Assembly (NCBI GenBank): GCA_003184365.1
Contig: NKYR01000022.1
Span: 246,885 to 310,884, forward strand
Direction: 5' to 3'
Source of the DNA: Evernia prunastri
Lineage: Eukaryota; Ascomycota; Lecanoromycetes; Lecanorales; Parmeliaceae
DNA: 64,000 nucleotides
The translations under genes and the position numbers were made by a program. The notes under the pieces were generated by a model, which was not told the origin of the DNA, searched no databases, and was given only the letters and a program-made list of their open reading frames with translations. Positions within the stretch are counted from its first letter, which is position 1; each line of letters starts with the position of its first letter. Shown in pieces: positions 21,769 to 32,621 of this stretch.

Positions 21769-23540
21769 ATGGCCTCCAGGCGGCTGGCGCTCAACCTCAA
21801 TCAGGCTTTGCGGAGTCGCGCTGCCCTCAAATCAATTCAGCCCATAAGAGGTTTCGCAACTCCAATCCACCAGGGTATCAATACCGAAAGCACAACTCTA
21901 TCCAACGGACTGACCGTATGCGTTCTCCAACCCAATTGTTGTAGGAAACTTATTTCTCTTCTAGATTGCTACTGAACATTCTCCATGGGCGCAAACGTCT
22001 ACTGTTGGGGTCTGGATCGACGCGGGATCCAGGGCAGAGACAGACAAGACCAATGGCACAGCTCATTTCTTGGAGCATTTGGCATTCAAGGTACTTTAAT
22101 AACCGCGTCTCCACGAGTGTCTGCGAGCTCAATGTTATGCATAGGGTACCAAGAATCGAACGCAGCAGCAATTGGAGCTGGAGATTGAGAACATGGGAGG
22201 CCACTTGAATGCCTACACTTCTGTAAGGTAGCTATCTTCGCCGTGTAATTGGAAAGTACTAACCTGCCCATATAGCGTGAAAACACCGTCTACTACGCCA
22301 AATCCTTCAACTCTGATATTCCTGCTACAGTCGACATACTCTCCGACATCTTGCAAAACTCAAAACTTGAGCCACAAGCCATTGAACGTGAGCGCGATGT
22401 CATTTTGCGGGAACAAGAGGAGGTCGACAAGCAACTCGAGGAAGTTGTTTTTGATCATTTGCATGCCACCGCCTTCCAAGGTCAGCCTTTAGGGCGGACC
22501 ATTCTCGGCCCAAAGGAGAACATTGCGACCATCCAACGGGATGATCTGGTAGGCTATATCACGAAGAACTATACTGCCGATCGTATGGTCCTGGTAGGCG
22601 CTGGTGGTGTCCCTCACAAGCAGTTGGTGGATCTTGCGGAGAAGCACTTCTCCAACATACCTATGGAACCACCCACCAGAGCAGCTGCCTCTAGTGCTGC
22701 TGCTCAAAAACAGACACCTGACTTTGTCGGCTCCGAGGTCAGGGTGAGAGATGACACTATTCCAACAGCAAACATTGCCATAGCGGTTGAAGGTGTGAGT
22801 TGGAAAGATGATGATTATTTCACAGCACTGGTCACGCAAGCCATCGTCGGCAATTGGGATAGGGCAATGGGCAACTCTCCTTACCTTGGCAGCAAGCTTA
22901 GTACCTTCATCCACGAGAATAAATTGGCAAATAGCTTCATGAGCTTTTCTACCAGTTACAGTGACACAGGGTAAACCATCCAACGTACCCAATCCTTCCT
23001 CGACTGGACTTCACTGACCTATATTTCTAGGCTGTGGGGCATATACCTTGTTACAGAAAATAAAACTCAAATCGATGACCTTGTCCATTTTACACTTCGA
23101 GAATGGTCCCGTCTTTCCTACAACGTTACGGAAGCCGAAACCGAGCGAGCAAAGGCTCAGCTCAAAGCTTCCATCTTGCTTTCTCTTGACGGCACTACAG
23201 CCGTCGCGGAAGATATTGGCCGCCAGATCGTCACTACAGGCCGCCGCATGGACCCAGAGGAGGTGGAGAGGGTAGTTGGTAGTATCAGTGAGAAGGATGT
23301 CATGTCTTTTGCGAGGAAGAAACTTTGGGATCAGGATGTGGCGGTAAGTGCGGTGGGAAGTATTGAGGGTTTGTTGGACTACAACCGGTACGTACCACCC
23401 GGATTGATCCATTCTCTTTCCTATCCACCCCCTACACCTCAATCACAAGATTTTCTAGCGAGTAAAGGTCAATCGCCGCTAAGTTTCCCAATGCTGAATC
23501 CATACGCAGAATCAGGAACGATATGAGCCGCAATGCCTAG
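21769..23540 (+). CDS. MAS1: Mitochondrial processing peptidase beta subunit
   Basis: Six exons (21769-21915, 21965-22090, 22145-22222, 22276-22970, 23031-23387, 23510-23540) give 477 residues, the usual length. MPP beta is the catalytic half of the matrix peptidase that removes presequences. The inverted zinc motif HFLEH (residues 83-87) is present, with the distal Glu region in ERERDVILREQEEV. The alternative, the related complex III core 1 protein, often loses this motif, which favours MPP beta. The presequence is RRLALNLNQALRSRAALKS followed by GFATPIHQGI. The glycine-rich, Ala/Pro segment PPTRAAASSAAAQK lies between the two homologous halves. The last exon encodes only IRNDMSRNA, typical of the family C-terminus. 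Convergent with HIS4. Confidence 0.95.
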
Positions 23541-23991
23541 AGGCTGCATTGCTCCGGTAGACTGCATTTGATGAGACCTGCACGCAGCCTTTGTACAAAT
23601 ATCCATACCGAAATTCGTATAGTCGAGACGTACCGTCCATCAGACAAAAGTACCCGTCTCGACATGTCCAACATCAGAGAAACCTGTGCGCTAGTCTGAA
23701 GGCACGGACTCGCTCGCAATGTTTCGCAGTATTGACCAGCTAACTTTGAGCACCCAAACCTCGAAGCGTTCAACTATGTACAAAGGATCTAAATATGTCT
23801 CTACCGCCTATCGTAAACGATTAGGATGCTCCACTACCTGCTCTTCACGTCTCAACCCTGAGCATTGTCTAGGAGACTCATCTAGATGGCTCTGGAACGG
23901 TAACCAGCTTAGATCTGAACTACCGCTGATACTCTGCGAGACACTTTCATGCTTCTCCTTTATCTGTTAATGTCAACTGGTCCCACGTACA
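23541..23991. other. Convergent 3' region between MAS1 and HIS4
   Basis: About 450 bp between two converging genes; nothing is recognised beyond presumed 3' UTRs. Confidence 0.4.
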
Positions 23992-26820
23992 TCACTCCTC
24001 GATTTTGTCCATTTCTTGCAGCCTTATACTGACCGCTCTCCGATGAGCTTCTAATTCCTCGACCTTGGCCAATTGCATGACTGCACTACTGACATTCTTC
24101 AGTCCTTGTCGGGTCAGATTCGAGCTGGTTATATGCTTCGTGAATGATGACAGGTTGACACCCGAGTACTGTTTCGCATAGCCGTAAGTTGCTTGACTTT
24201 GAGTTAGCGAAGTGACTGGGAATGGGTGTGGCTGGGATTCATACGCAAAGAATGATTGGTGCCGGCAGAGTAGTCTCCTACACTTTCAGGAGCCCATGGT
24301 CCCACAAATACACTTCCCGCGTGGTTAACTGAAGAAACTACAGACCCCGCATTTGCGACTTGCAAGATCAGATGTTCCGGCGCGTATTGATTGCTGTATT
24401 CCATTGCCTCTGTGATGTCTTTGACCATCAGTGTTACCGAATGTTCGATGGCTCCTCGAACAATGTCCTTTCTTGGTAAGGCAATAGCTTGGGCGTGTAA
24501 TTCATGTTCAATCGCAGTTAGTTGCTCATCCGATAGATCTATGGCAATCAATACGACCTGCGAGTCAATACCATGTTCTGCTTGACTAAGAAGGTCCGAA
24601 GCCACAAACTTAGGATTTGCCGACTTATCTGCAATGACTAGAACCTCGCTGGGCCCAGCAGGCATGTCAATACTGACGCTAGCCGTGGTGTCGTTGGAGA
24701 CAACCATCTTTCCCGCAGTAACAAATTGATTGCCGGGTCCAAGGATCTTGTCCACTTTGGGAATAGTCTCTGTCCCGTAAGCAAGAGCTGCAATGGCTTG
24801 TGCTCCTCCAGCGAGGACGATACCTTCAGCGCCAATCTTGTGAGCAATGTAGACAATCTCAGGTGAGATTGTGCCATCGCTGCGAGGAGGAGAAGCCAAA
24901 ATGATCTTCTTACAACCTGCGACCATGGCAGGAACACCAAGCATCAATGCCGTCGAGGGCAAAACTGCGGTTCCGCCTGGCACATAGAGGCCAACCCTTT
25001 CTATTGGACGAGAGAATCGCGAGCAGACAACGCCGGGCATGGTCTCTACACGCAATGGCTTCTCTTCGCCCTGTGCCGCATGGAAACAACGAATGTTTTC
25101 ATAGCTGACATTGATGGCTTCGATCGTCTCTTGGGGCAGTTGCATCAAATTTTGCGGAAAGGGCGCACGCAGAATTGGTGAAGTTAAGGAGAGAGCTTTT
25201 TCGAATTTGTGCGTGTACTTCAAAACGGCGGCATCTCCACCCTCACGAACATCTGCAATGATAGGCTTGACAATCTCCATCATACCGTCCGTAGATTTTT
25301 GGGATGGACGCTGAAGCGCGTTCTTGACGATTCTCACGTCAGTGTCTTCGGTTCGATATCGTTTCATCCGGATCATTCCATCTTGGAGGCCTGCAGCATC
25401 ATTCTTGTCTTTCGGGACCGACGCTGCCTCTTTTAGAGTCTCGTGTTCCGCACTTCTATTCATGGCCCCTATAGACCCGTTGCTTGCACTTTGATAGCCA
25501 ACTTTTTCGGACCATCGTGGCTTGGCATCACCTTTTCTTCTAGTAGTCTTTGTGCTCTTCAGATCCAGGTTATGTTCAATGTCTTCCATACTTACGCCTG
25601 CAGCGATGCATTTGGTGAGGGCAAAATAGAGTAGATCTCCAGCTTCAGCTGCGATATCCTCCTTATCGGTTGCCTCACATAGCTCGCTTGCTTCTTCCAT
25701 GATCTTGGCTTCGAGAAGCTTGGGTTCGTTGAATAGTCTAGAAGTGTAAGAGCCTGCAGGCGCAGATTCTTTGCGGTTCTTCAGTGTTTGTTCGAGACGG
25801 CAGACGCCAGAATAAGGGCCGAAACAGGTTGAAGTCTTCAAGTGGCAGAAGCCTATCTCCCGTGAGTGACTAAGGAGATACTTAAGAGTCAATTGCTATA
25901 CCTTCTCCACTTTGTTTCACGTTGAACTGCAAAGCATCTGCGTCACAGTCCAAAATAATACTGATGAGCTCTTGAGTATCTCCGCTCTCTTCACCCTTGA
26001 TCCATAAGCCACGACGGCGGCTATGATACACACCACGTCCTGAATGCAAAGCTACTTCTATACTCTTCTCATTGCTATAGACCAGTCCGAGAGTTATCCC
26101 ATTCTGATTAGTAACGATAGTGGGAAACAGTCCGTCGGGTCGATCACTATGGATTGCTGAAGTGATCAAAACGTGAGCTGGCACGAGATCTGGATACTTT
26201 TTAGGATCTGTCGTGAGGTCGTTCGCAGCAATGATAGCCACATAACCGTTCTTGACTGCCCTAATGTAGTCGCTTCGAAAGTTGTTGGCCAAAGCCACAT
26301 ATCGACTAGGGTAATGCCCATCCTTGGACAGCTGGTTCATCGTATCTAGGAGTTCCCAATCAGGGAACCCTTGAATTTGGATGTCAATGAGTGTGTCTGG
26401 AACGAAGGCCTTAATTTTGCTGAGGATGCTTTTCGCGCCTTCTTCCGGTTCACCATCACACAATGAACGGTCAAAAGAGACGATAAGACGACTGAGATCC
26501 CGGCCTACGAGGAGACGATCCCTAGAGATTGCTTTCAGCTGCCAGAACGCCACGAAGACCTTGACAGCGCCATTGTTCAGTAAGGATAGAATGTCTTCTA
26601 AAGATTCCAAGGCAGTACAATCGCAATAAATTACGTAATGATTGAAGTTCTTGCGAAGGAAAGCAATTGCATCTTGCTGTGTTTCCGGCGTGACAGTTAT
26701 ATGAACTCGACGCAGGTAAGAGATAGTCTTCATTGCAAGGCCATTGTCCGCCGAGGGAAGGTTCCTGATGTCGACAGACACCAGATAACTTTCTGCCATG
26801 GAGGCTCTTCCTTTGCGCAA
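23992..26820 (-). CDS. HIS4: Trifunctional histidine biosynthesis protein HIS4
   Basis: Three exons (26820-25902, 25852-24245, 24191-23992) give 908 residues. One chain carries phosphoribosyl-AMP cyclohydrolase (VALHSGRGVYHSRRRGLWIKGEESG, then DCDADALQFNV), phosphoribosyl-ATP pyrophosphohydrolase (KLLEAKIMEEASELCEATD and EAGDLLYFAL), and C-terminal histidinol dehydrogenase (GLYVPGGTAVLPSTALM, DMPAGPSEVLVIAD, GPWAPESVGDYSAGTNHSL). Steps 2, 3 and 10 of histidine synthesis are thus covered. The first intron restores GEGFCHLKTSTCFGP; the last removes a false stop at 24204 and adds PTYGYAKQYSG and a helical tail ending DKIEE. A basic spacer of about 60 residues (KSTKTTRRKGDAK onward) separates the pyrophosphohydrolase and dehydrogenase. 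Met at 26799 is an alternative start. No TGACTCA general-control site was found just upstream. Confidence 0.95.
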
Positions 26821-27616
26821 ATCGAAAAGTTGATCACACTCAACTCGGATACACAGTGCAGTAATTGTTTATTTGTAGAGGATATACGGTTCCACTCAAA
26901 ATCTTCAGCTGACAGATAAAATACACAGCTAGCGTATATTACCCCTATATGCAAAACTCTTGAGAAACTAAAAAAAAAAAACGCGATTCTAGCACCCCCC
27001 CAAATCAAAAACCCAAAATCCGATTCTTTGATATAACTTAACAATCACACTTTTTTATATTCTAAGATTCTCACAAAATCTAGCAGATATAACATATATA
27101 GATACATCATTTTCTTAGAAGATTTAAATATCTCGTTGTGACGTGAAATAGAATAGTGATAAAAGTTGCGAAATTCTTTGGCCCTTCAAAAAGTGTCTTG
27201 GCATATTTTGAATAGCCGAGGTACTTTATCAATGTAGATTGTATTTTCACTCTTTATAAATCTACTCGAGATCTCTAAGTCAGAATTTTCTAAAAATTTG
27301 ATAACTAATTGATTGATATAGTAGGTATAATACATAGGATTTATAGATTATAAAAGGTCGTGGTTGTGAAGTTATCCGGGAAGCTTTATCTTTTGGTTTT
27401 CGATGGGGGGTGCCTGCGGCAAGATTTTAGTTTCGCAAGACTTTTGCATATAGGGGTATATATTATACTTTCTTCCGAGCAGTGAGAGCGTGAATACCAG
27501 CACCTGTCTGCGTTATGTGTCACGCTCAATATGAAGTACACACTCATAATCCGCATGCAACAGCAATACTGTTTGGTTGATCCGCGTGGCACTCTCGGTT
27601 TCCGTGACCTGCGATC
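26821..27616. promoter_or_regulatory. Divergent HIS4 / CMC1 region containing an AT-rich island
   Basis: Nearly 800 bp between the divergent starts. The middle (about 26930-27400) is strikingly AT-rich with A-runs and TATATA stretches, then returns to normal. It could be an old mutated insertion or simply AT-rich promoter DNA. No ends or target duplications were found. Confidence 0.4.
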
Positions 27617-28100
27617 ATGATGGGCGCACCCAGATCCGAACCTCCCCAATCAAGTCCTATCCCTTCTCGAAATCCCCTTCCACTTTCTTCAGCCCAAGAG
27701 TCTCAAGTAAGAGACCTCTATTACAAAAGAGTCCGAGCCCAATGTGCCAATGAGATACGGGGTATACGCGCAAGATTCCTCCGATCTCTCTTTCTGTATC
27801 TGTGGCTGTTTTCTAACCCAACGCCTAGACTTCGCATCATGTGCTACCAATCGCACCATTTCTGCTACCTGGGCATGTCGGAAACAACGTCTAGCAATGA
27901 ACTCGTGCATGATTCAACGTGCATCACAAAAGGAGCAGGATGCGGCAAGAGAGGAGTGGTTCGCCACTATGGACTCGCGGCGACTTCAAATGGAAGAGAA
28001 ACAGCGCCAAAAAGCGGAAGGGGAGAAGTTTTTCAAGGAGTGGTGGGATATTCCTAAGTCTTCAGGTCAGAAGGAGGGAGGAACTGCAGAGAAACCGTAA
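27617..28100 (+). CDS. CMC1: Cmc1-type twin CX9C mitochondrial protein
   Basis: Two exons (27617-27761, 27829-28100) give 138 residues. A twin CX9C motif is exact: C-ANEIRDFAS-C, split by the intron in its middle, and C-RKQRLAMNS-C, separated by TNRTISATWA. Such proteins are oxidised in the mitochondrial intermembrane space by Mia40; Cmc1 binds copper and helps assemble the Cox1 module of cytochrome oxidase. The N-terminus is Pro/Ser-rich and the C-terminus a charged helix (REEWFATMDSRRLQMEEKQR). A second Met follows the first directly (27620). The unspliced downstream frame looks open upstream of the acceptor, but the acceptor at 27828 restores the first CX9C. Confidence 0.88.
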
Positions 28101-28364
28101 TTAGGCATCGCTGGCATCGACTGGAATGCAAGTATGACAAACTGGATGCAGACGTTTACGGACTTTGATTGATGGAGTTCGGAGGCAGGACATCAACTGG
28201 CAATTGGCACTTTAGGAATTGTCGGGTCAGAAAAGCATCTTTCTCTCTCTCAGTCCATACGGTGTCTGCAAAGCCCCAGTCTTTACAAGGCTCTGGGCCT
28301 CAAGAACGCCTTCTAATGCGTCGCCAATTCGTTTGCACAATAAAGACTGGTTCACTCTTAGGCT

Positions 28365-29143
28365 TCATGGCTCCATATCTCCGCCACCTTCTGCATTATT
28401 GCCCTCTCCGAAAATGTCCTCCATCCTACCACCGCCTTCCTCATCTCCGCCATCCTCGCCGTCGGCCCCTTCGCCGTCGACATCTTCCATTCTCTCCTCT
28501 TTAATTGCATCCGCCATATCTTCGTCCTCCTCGTCCCATTCTTCACGTAAATCCCAACCAGCACCTGTGAGGCAATATTGCTCTGGCGGCAGCCTCATCC
28601 CCCAGTCTTTAGAAACTGGTGGTAACCCAACGCGGTTCTTTTCTTGCGCAACCTCATTGTAGAAATCCTTTGACAGCGTGGGGTTGAACTGATAGTGTGT
28701 TCTACTAGCTATGCTTAATCGGAGTGCTGACAAGGTGATGGAGCTCAAATCATTCTGCGCTGCAGCTTTGCCAGATCCTATTCCTGGACCAGAAGTGCCA
28801 TAACCCTCGCTGACGAAATGAAGGGCATCCCTGCGAAATACAGTATTAACATGTAGTAGAGATCAGGTCTCCAGGACGCTTACTGTAACGTCGAAGATGT
28901 GTAGCGGTAGGCGAAATCCATAAGCTGGAGAGGAACTCGTTCTTGGTAGGCGCTTACGCCGTAGTTTGCGAGCACGAGATGTATGAGTCGGGCATCTCGA
29001 GGTCTCTTTGATTGGCCATTATCTACAGGAGAGTTTGTGGGAAAGCTGGGGTTTATTAGATCCGTCGTTGTGGGATCATCGTGACTAGATGATTGATGAG
29101 CCGCTGAATTGGTTTCTGGACCAGCGCCGTTTGCCTCCGCCAT
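28365..29143 (-). CDS. TAF9: TFIID/SAGA subunit TAF9
   Basis: Two exons (29143-28884, 28830-28365) give 241 residues. TAF9 has a histone H3-like fold that pairs with TAF6 in TFIID and SAGA. The fold is clear at about residues 47-110: RPRDARLIHLVLANYGVSAY, VPLQLMDFAYRYTSSTLQDAL (joined by the splice), and LSALRLSIASRTHYQF. Next comes the conserved GLPPVSKDWGMRLPPEQYCL. The N-terminus is Ser/Thr/Pro-rich; the C-terminus is highly acidic and Gly-rich (from EEWDEEDEDMADA on). It is convergent with CMC1, 264 bp apart. Confidence 0.92.
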
Positions 29144-29630
29144 TACGCCTGAGGCAGCGCACTGCGCTCTGCAGATGGTAGTAGTAAGACGATTGGTGAG
29201 TATGAAATAGAGATTCTGGAGGCAGGTCTTACCGAGACTGTTCTTGGCTAGAATTAGCTCAGAAAATTCTCATGTGGCCACACTAGTATCATTTGGGAAG
29301 CATGTACTGTAGGACTCTTTGCCATGGATGGTATTTGTCGGCAACCTGCCTCACTACCTCAGAATGCTGTACAGAGAATGTTTTGAGCTATCTTCCTCGG
29401 GGGCTCCTTAAATTTGACAGTACTCCATAGTAAGGTGATAGTCCAGCAGACTTGACGACTTCATGACAATGCATGGCCCTCCTCAAAGCGCCTACAAATG
29501 CAGCCATAACGCAGTGAGACCCCAATCAACGCAAGAGCTTTTCCCAATACGCCAACGACTCTCAACGCCTTGCTTACACTGCTAGCTCCGACTCCGACTT
29601 ATGACTCCCTGTGCTTAGCTCAAAAGTTAT
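29144..29630. other. Intergenic: TAF9 promoter and PAH1 3' region
   Basis: About 490 bp between two minus-strand genes; no coding frame, repeat or site is recognised. Confidence 0.4.
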
Positions 29631-32164
29631 TCATGTGATTCTTTCAAGATGGGCCTTCGAGGATCTTCCATCAGTGTCAGTAATCTCGATGTCTACCGCC
29701 TCAGGCACAATATCGTTTCCGTCATTGTCAAGCGAGATGCTTTCGATTATCGAAGGGAACAAATCATCTCCCTCCCCTTCATCAAGGGAATCCCTGGACA
29801 AATAGCTGTCCCCCATGCCATCTATTTCCTCTTCTTCCTCGTCATCATCATCATCGAGACCTTCACTTCCATAATCTTCACTCCGTATGCTTTCTCTGTC
29901 TTTCCTGATCTGATTGTCAACATCAGAGTCACTCTCCGAAAGATAGTCGATTTCCTCAGGCACGTCTCGCCAGAAAATAAAATCCGTTTCCTTTTCCGCC
30001 CCAGTGTTCGTGAGTAAACTAATGGTAGGGAAAAAGTGGTCTACAACCTCTCCCATGGAGACGTAGCTGCTCTTGTATTTATTCAAAGTCAGTAGGTCAA
30101 GAGAGACCTCTGCGTTCGAATTGATCGTAAAGATCCGTGTCGACGGAATGTTGACTGATCTATAGCTCAAAGCGTCCGTCAATCGGTTGCCAAACCCGGC
30201 ATAAAATGGTTTTCTCTCTTGGCCGAAGAGATTCGAAATATCGCGGAGACAGGCCATCTTGAACACTTCTGGTTTGCGGAGGTATATCTCGCGCCTCAAT
30301 GCAGCAATTGTTCGATCAGGACTCATTATGACCGGGCCTTTGGGAAGCTTGAAACCCTCTTGGGAGACCCCGTTCAGATAGCTCCGAGTCGTATCTGCTT
30401 GCCCAACAGATCTGCTGGTAAGATATAAAATGTTATATCCATTTGCCACGATGTCTGCGTACAGCTTTGCAACACCTATGTGAGTCCAGTCACGGCCAAT
30501 CATATTCAACACATGACCTAGAGCATCAGATCTACACAATGAATGTTTAGTTCCGCAGTATTGGACATGAGCCGCACAGCTTACTTCGTGATGGTGCCGT
30601 CAATGTCTGATATCACAATGGGCACATCGTACTTCCAGTAGTACATAGAGGCCTGACACGTAGCGCGGTTTACGCTGAAACTCATGGAATTCTTCCCTGG
30701 CTTCAAGTTCAGAGCTCTCAGTTGGTCACTGGTGAGCCGCAGGGTCTTCGCGTAGTTCCTGTTGGGATCTCCACTGGTAGGTGCCTCGCCTGGAGGTGTC
30801 CGTGGTGGTGTGACGAGTCCCGTTGGGGTCGCGTCTGATTTGGTCCGATGGTGCTTGACCGGAGTCTTGGGGGCAGTAGGTAGTCTTTCATCGTCGCTGT
30901 GACAACCGGGATCCGATGCTGCATCACTAAGCACTGCACCGGGATCCACACCTCGAGGTCCAGTTCTACGTCCAGCTGCCTCTTTCGCTTCCTCACTACT
31001 GTATATCCATAGATTGCCCTGCTCATCGTCCCCTATCAGAGCGCTGACGTCGTCATTGCCTTCAAATTCCTCGGCCAGAACCTTCCGTGTTATCATTTCT
31101 GCTCGACGAGCTTCTTCTTCACTGCTTTTGTACCCGGTCATATCGAGCATCAAATCGCCGTTGTCTGTAACGCGAGTAGGAATATTAGAGATCGAGAGCT
31201 TCTTTGATAGCATCTTTGCCCGGTCGAACGCAGTATTGGAGGAGAGAGGCCGTGGACTGATAGAGCGTTCTGTAGGCGCAGAAGTAGCCAGGCTGGGCCC
31301 GAAATGAAGAACCGGCTCGCCTCGGTGCGCTTGGGCTTGCATTTTATCGCTGTGGACTTCACGGACCTCACCTTGCGGACGTGTAAACGTTGGTATGAGC
31401 TCCGCTGAAGCAGCGCGCTTAATTTGCGGAGAATATGTAGTTTTGGAAGCTGACCAGCCGCTACTTCCAATATCGTCCGAAACTGGGCCACAGCTGGTAG
31501 ATAGTGGAGTAAGTGCACCTATCTCCGTGGTCAATCCTGCGTACCCGTGGGATCAGACGATGCATACCAAACTCGCTCTTGGTTCTTGCAACATCAGACA
31601 AGATTGGCCTTGCTCGCCTTAGAGTGTCCCGTCTCCGATCATTAACCCCATCGGTGTTTAGGTCTAGGAACTCTGGTTCCTGTAATGCAGAGACCGAGGC
31701 GACATCCTGTTCTGAAAGACTTTGCGGACTCGTTGCTGGTGAGATAACCGGCGATGTTTGTAGGCTCTCGGGGATTTCATCAGAAGTCTCGAAGACGAAG
31801 AAGGCTTCCCCTCCTTCTCCGAGCTTCATAGAATGGTCTTGCTTGGCATTGTTGACCTTGAATTCGACCTGAAGTGATTGCTTTGTAAGTTGAGCCGCAG
31901 GAACCAGATAGGAGAGTAACCCACTTTCTTCTCATATGGCCTCAGCAGCGAAAACTTCCCGAAACGGACATGGAATGGTGAGCATGCTAGTGACCCTGAC
32001 AGGCAAGTTCAGTACTGAGAATAGAGCGAGGTGGTAAGATGGATGTGCAAGGTACCGTCTTCCTGCTCAACAACGATAACATCAATAGCACCGCTAAGTG
32101 TGGCTGGATTAATGGAATTCCATGTTTTGGACACCGATCCACCAATACTCCTCACATACTGCAT
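29631..32164 (-). CDS. PAH1: Lipin / phosphatidate phosphatase
   Basis: Five exons (32164-32056, 31995-31925, 31868-31568, 31518-30585, 30531-29631) give 771 residues. PAH1 turns phosphatidate into diacylglycerol at the nuclear/ER membrane, steering lipid toward storage. The N-terminal lipin domain begins MQYVRSIGGSVSKTW and continues SPFHVRFGKFSLLRPYEKKVE. The C-terminal HAD catalytic domain has DIDGT (about 465-469), spliced to KSDALGHVLNMIGRDWTHIG, then LYLTSRSVGQADTTR and the GFGNRLTDALSY motif. The tail is very acidic (DDDDEEEEE), as needed in yeast for Nem1-Spo7 recognition. The 49-nt intron at 31567-31519 sits in a poorly conserved linker and is the least certain junction. Divergent from the FN3 gene. 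Confidence 0.93.
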
Positions 32165-32621
32165 CTCTCCAGATAAGAGACAGTGTTGTAAGAGAATGAA
32201 ATATCATCAGGCTTTCACCCTTCAACAAGACAAGTACTTAGGTTATAGGGAGGAAGCTCCGATTTTCTGTGCATCACGCTTTTTAGACGTGAATCACAGC
32301 ACGACTCTATGCCGAGAAAACATATTTCCATTTCAGCAATGTCTTAGGCGAGTGCTAGACATCACAGAACATGTCAGCTTATAATAAGTCATCGTCAACC
32401 ATCAGCTTTCAGTTTAATGTGATGGCTAAAAGATTGCCCGCTCCGCCAGGTAGGGCTGAGGTCAAAAACCAAACAACAGACAGACAATACCTCATTCAAA
32501 AAACCATCCTTCGCAGAGTATAACTAGCACTACTCATGTATGCTTTCGATGCTGCGAAGTCCAAGTTGCCTATATCTACCTTCCTGTTGTGGCATCAACC
32601 CTTGGTTTCTACCTGCAGCCC
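32165..32621. promoter_or_regulatory. Divergent intergenic region between PAH1 and the FN3 gene
   Basis: About 460 bp holding both promoters. The frame of the FN3 gene is open upstream of 32622 but without an ATG back to about 32520, so a start in an unseen upstream exon cannot be excluded. Confidence 0.4.
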
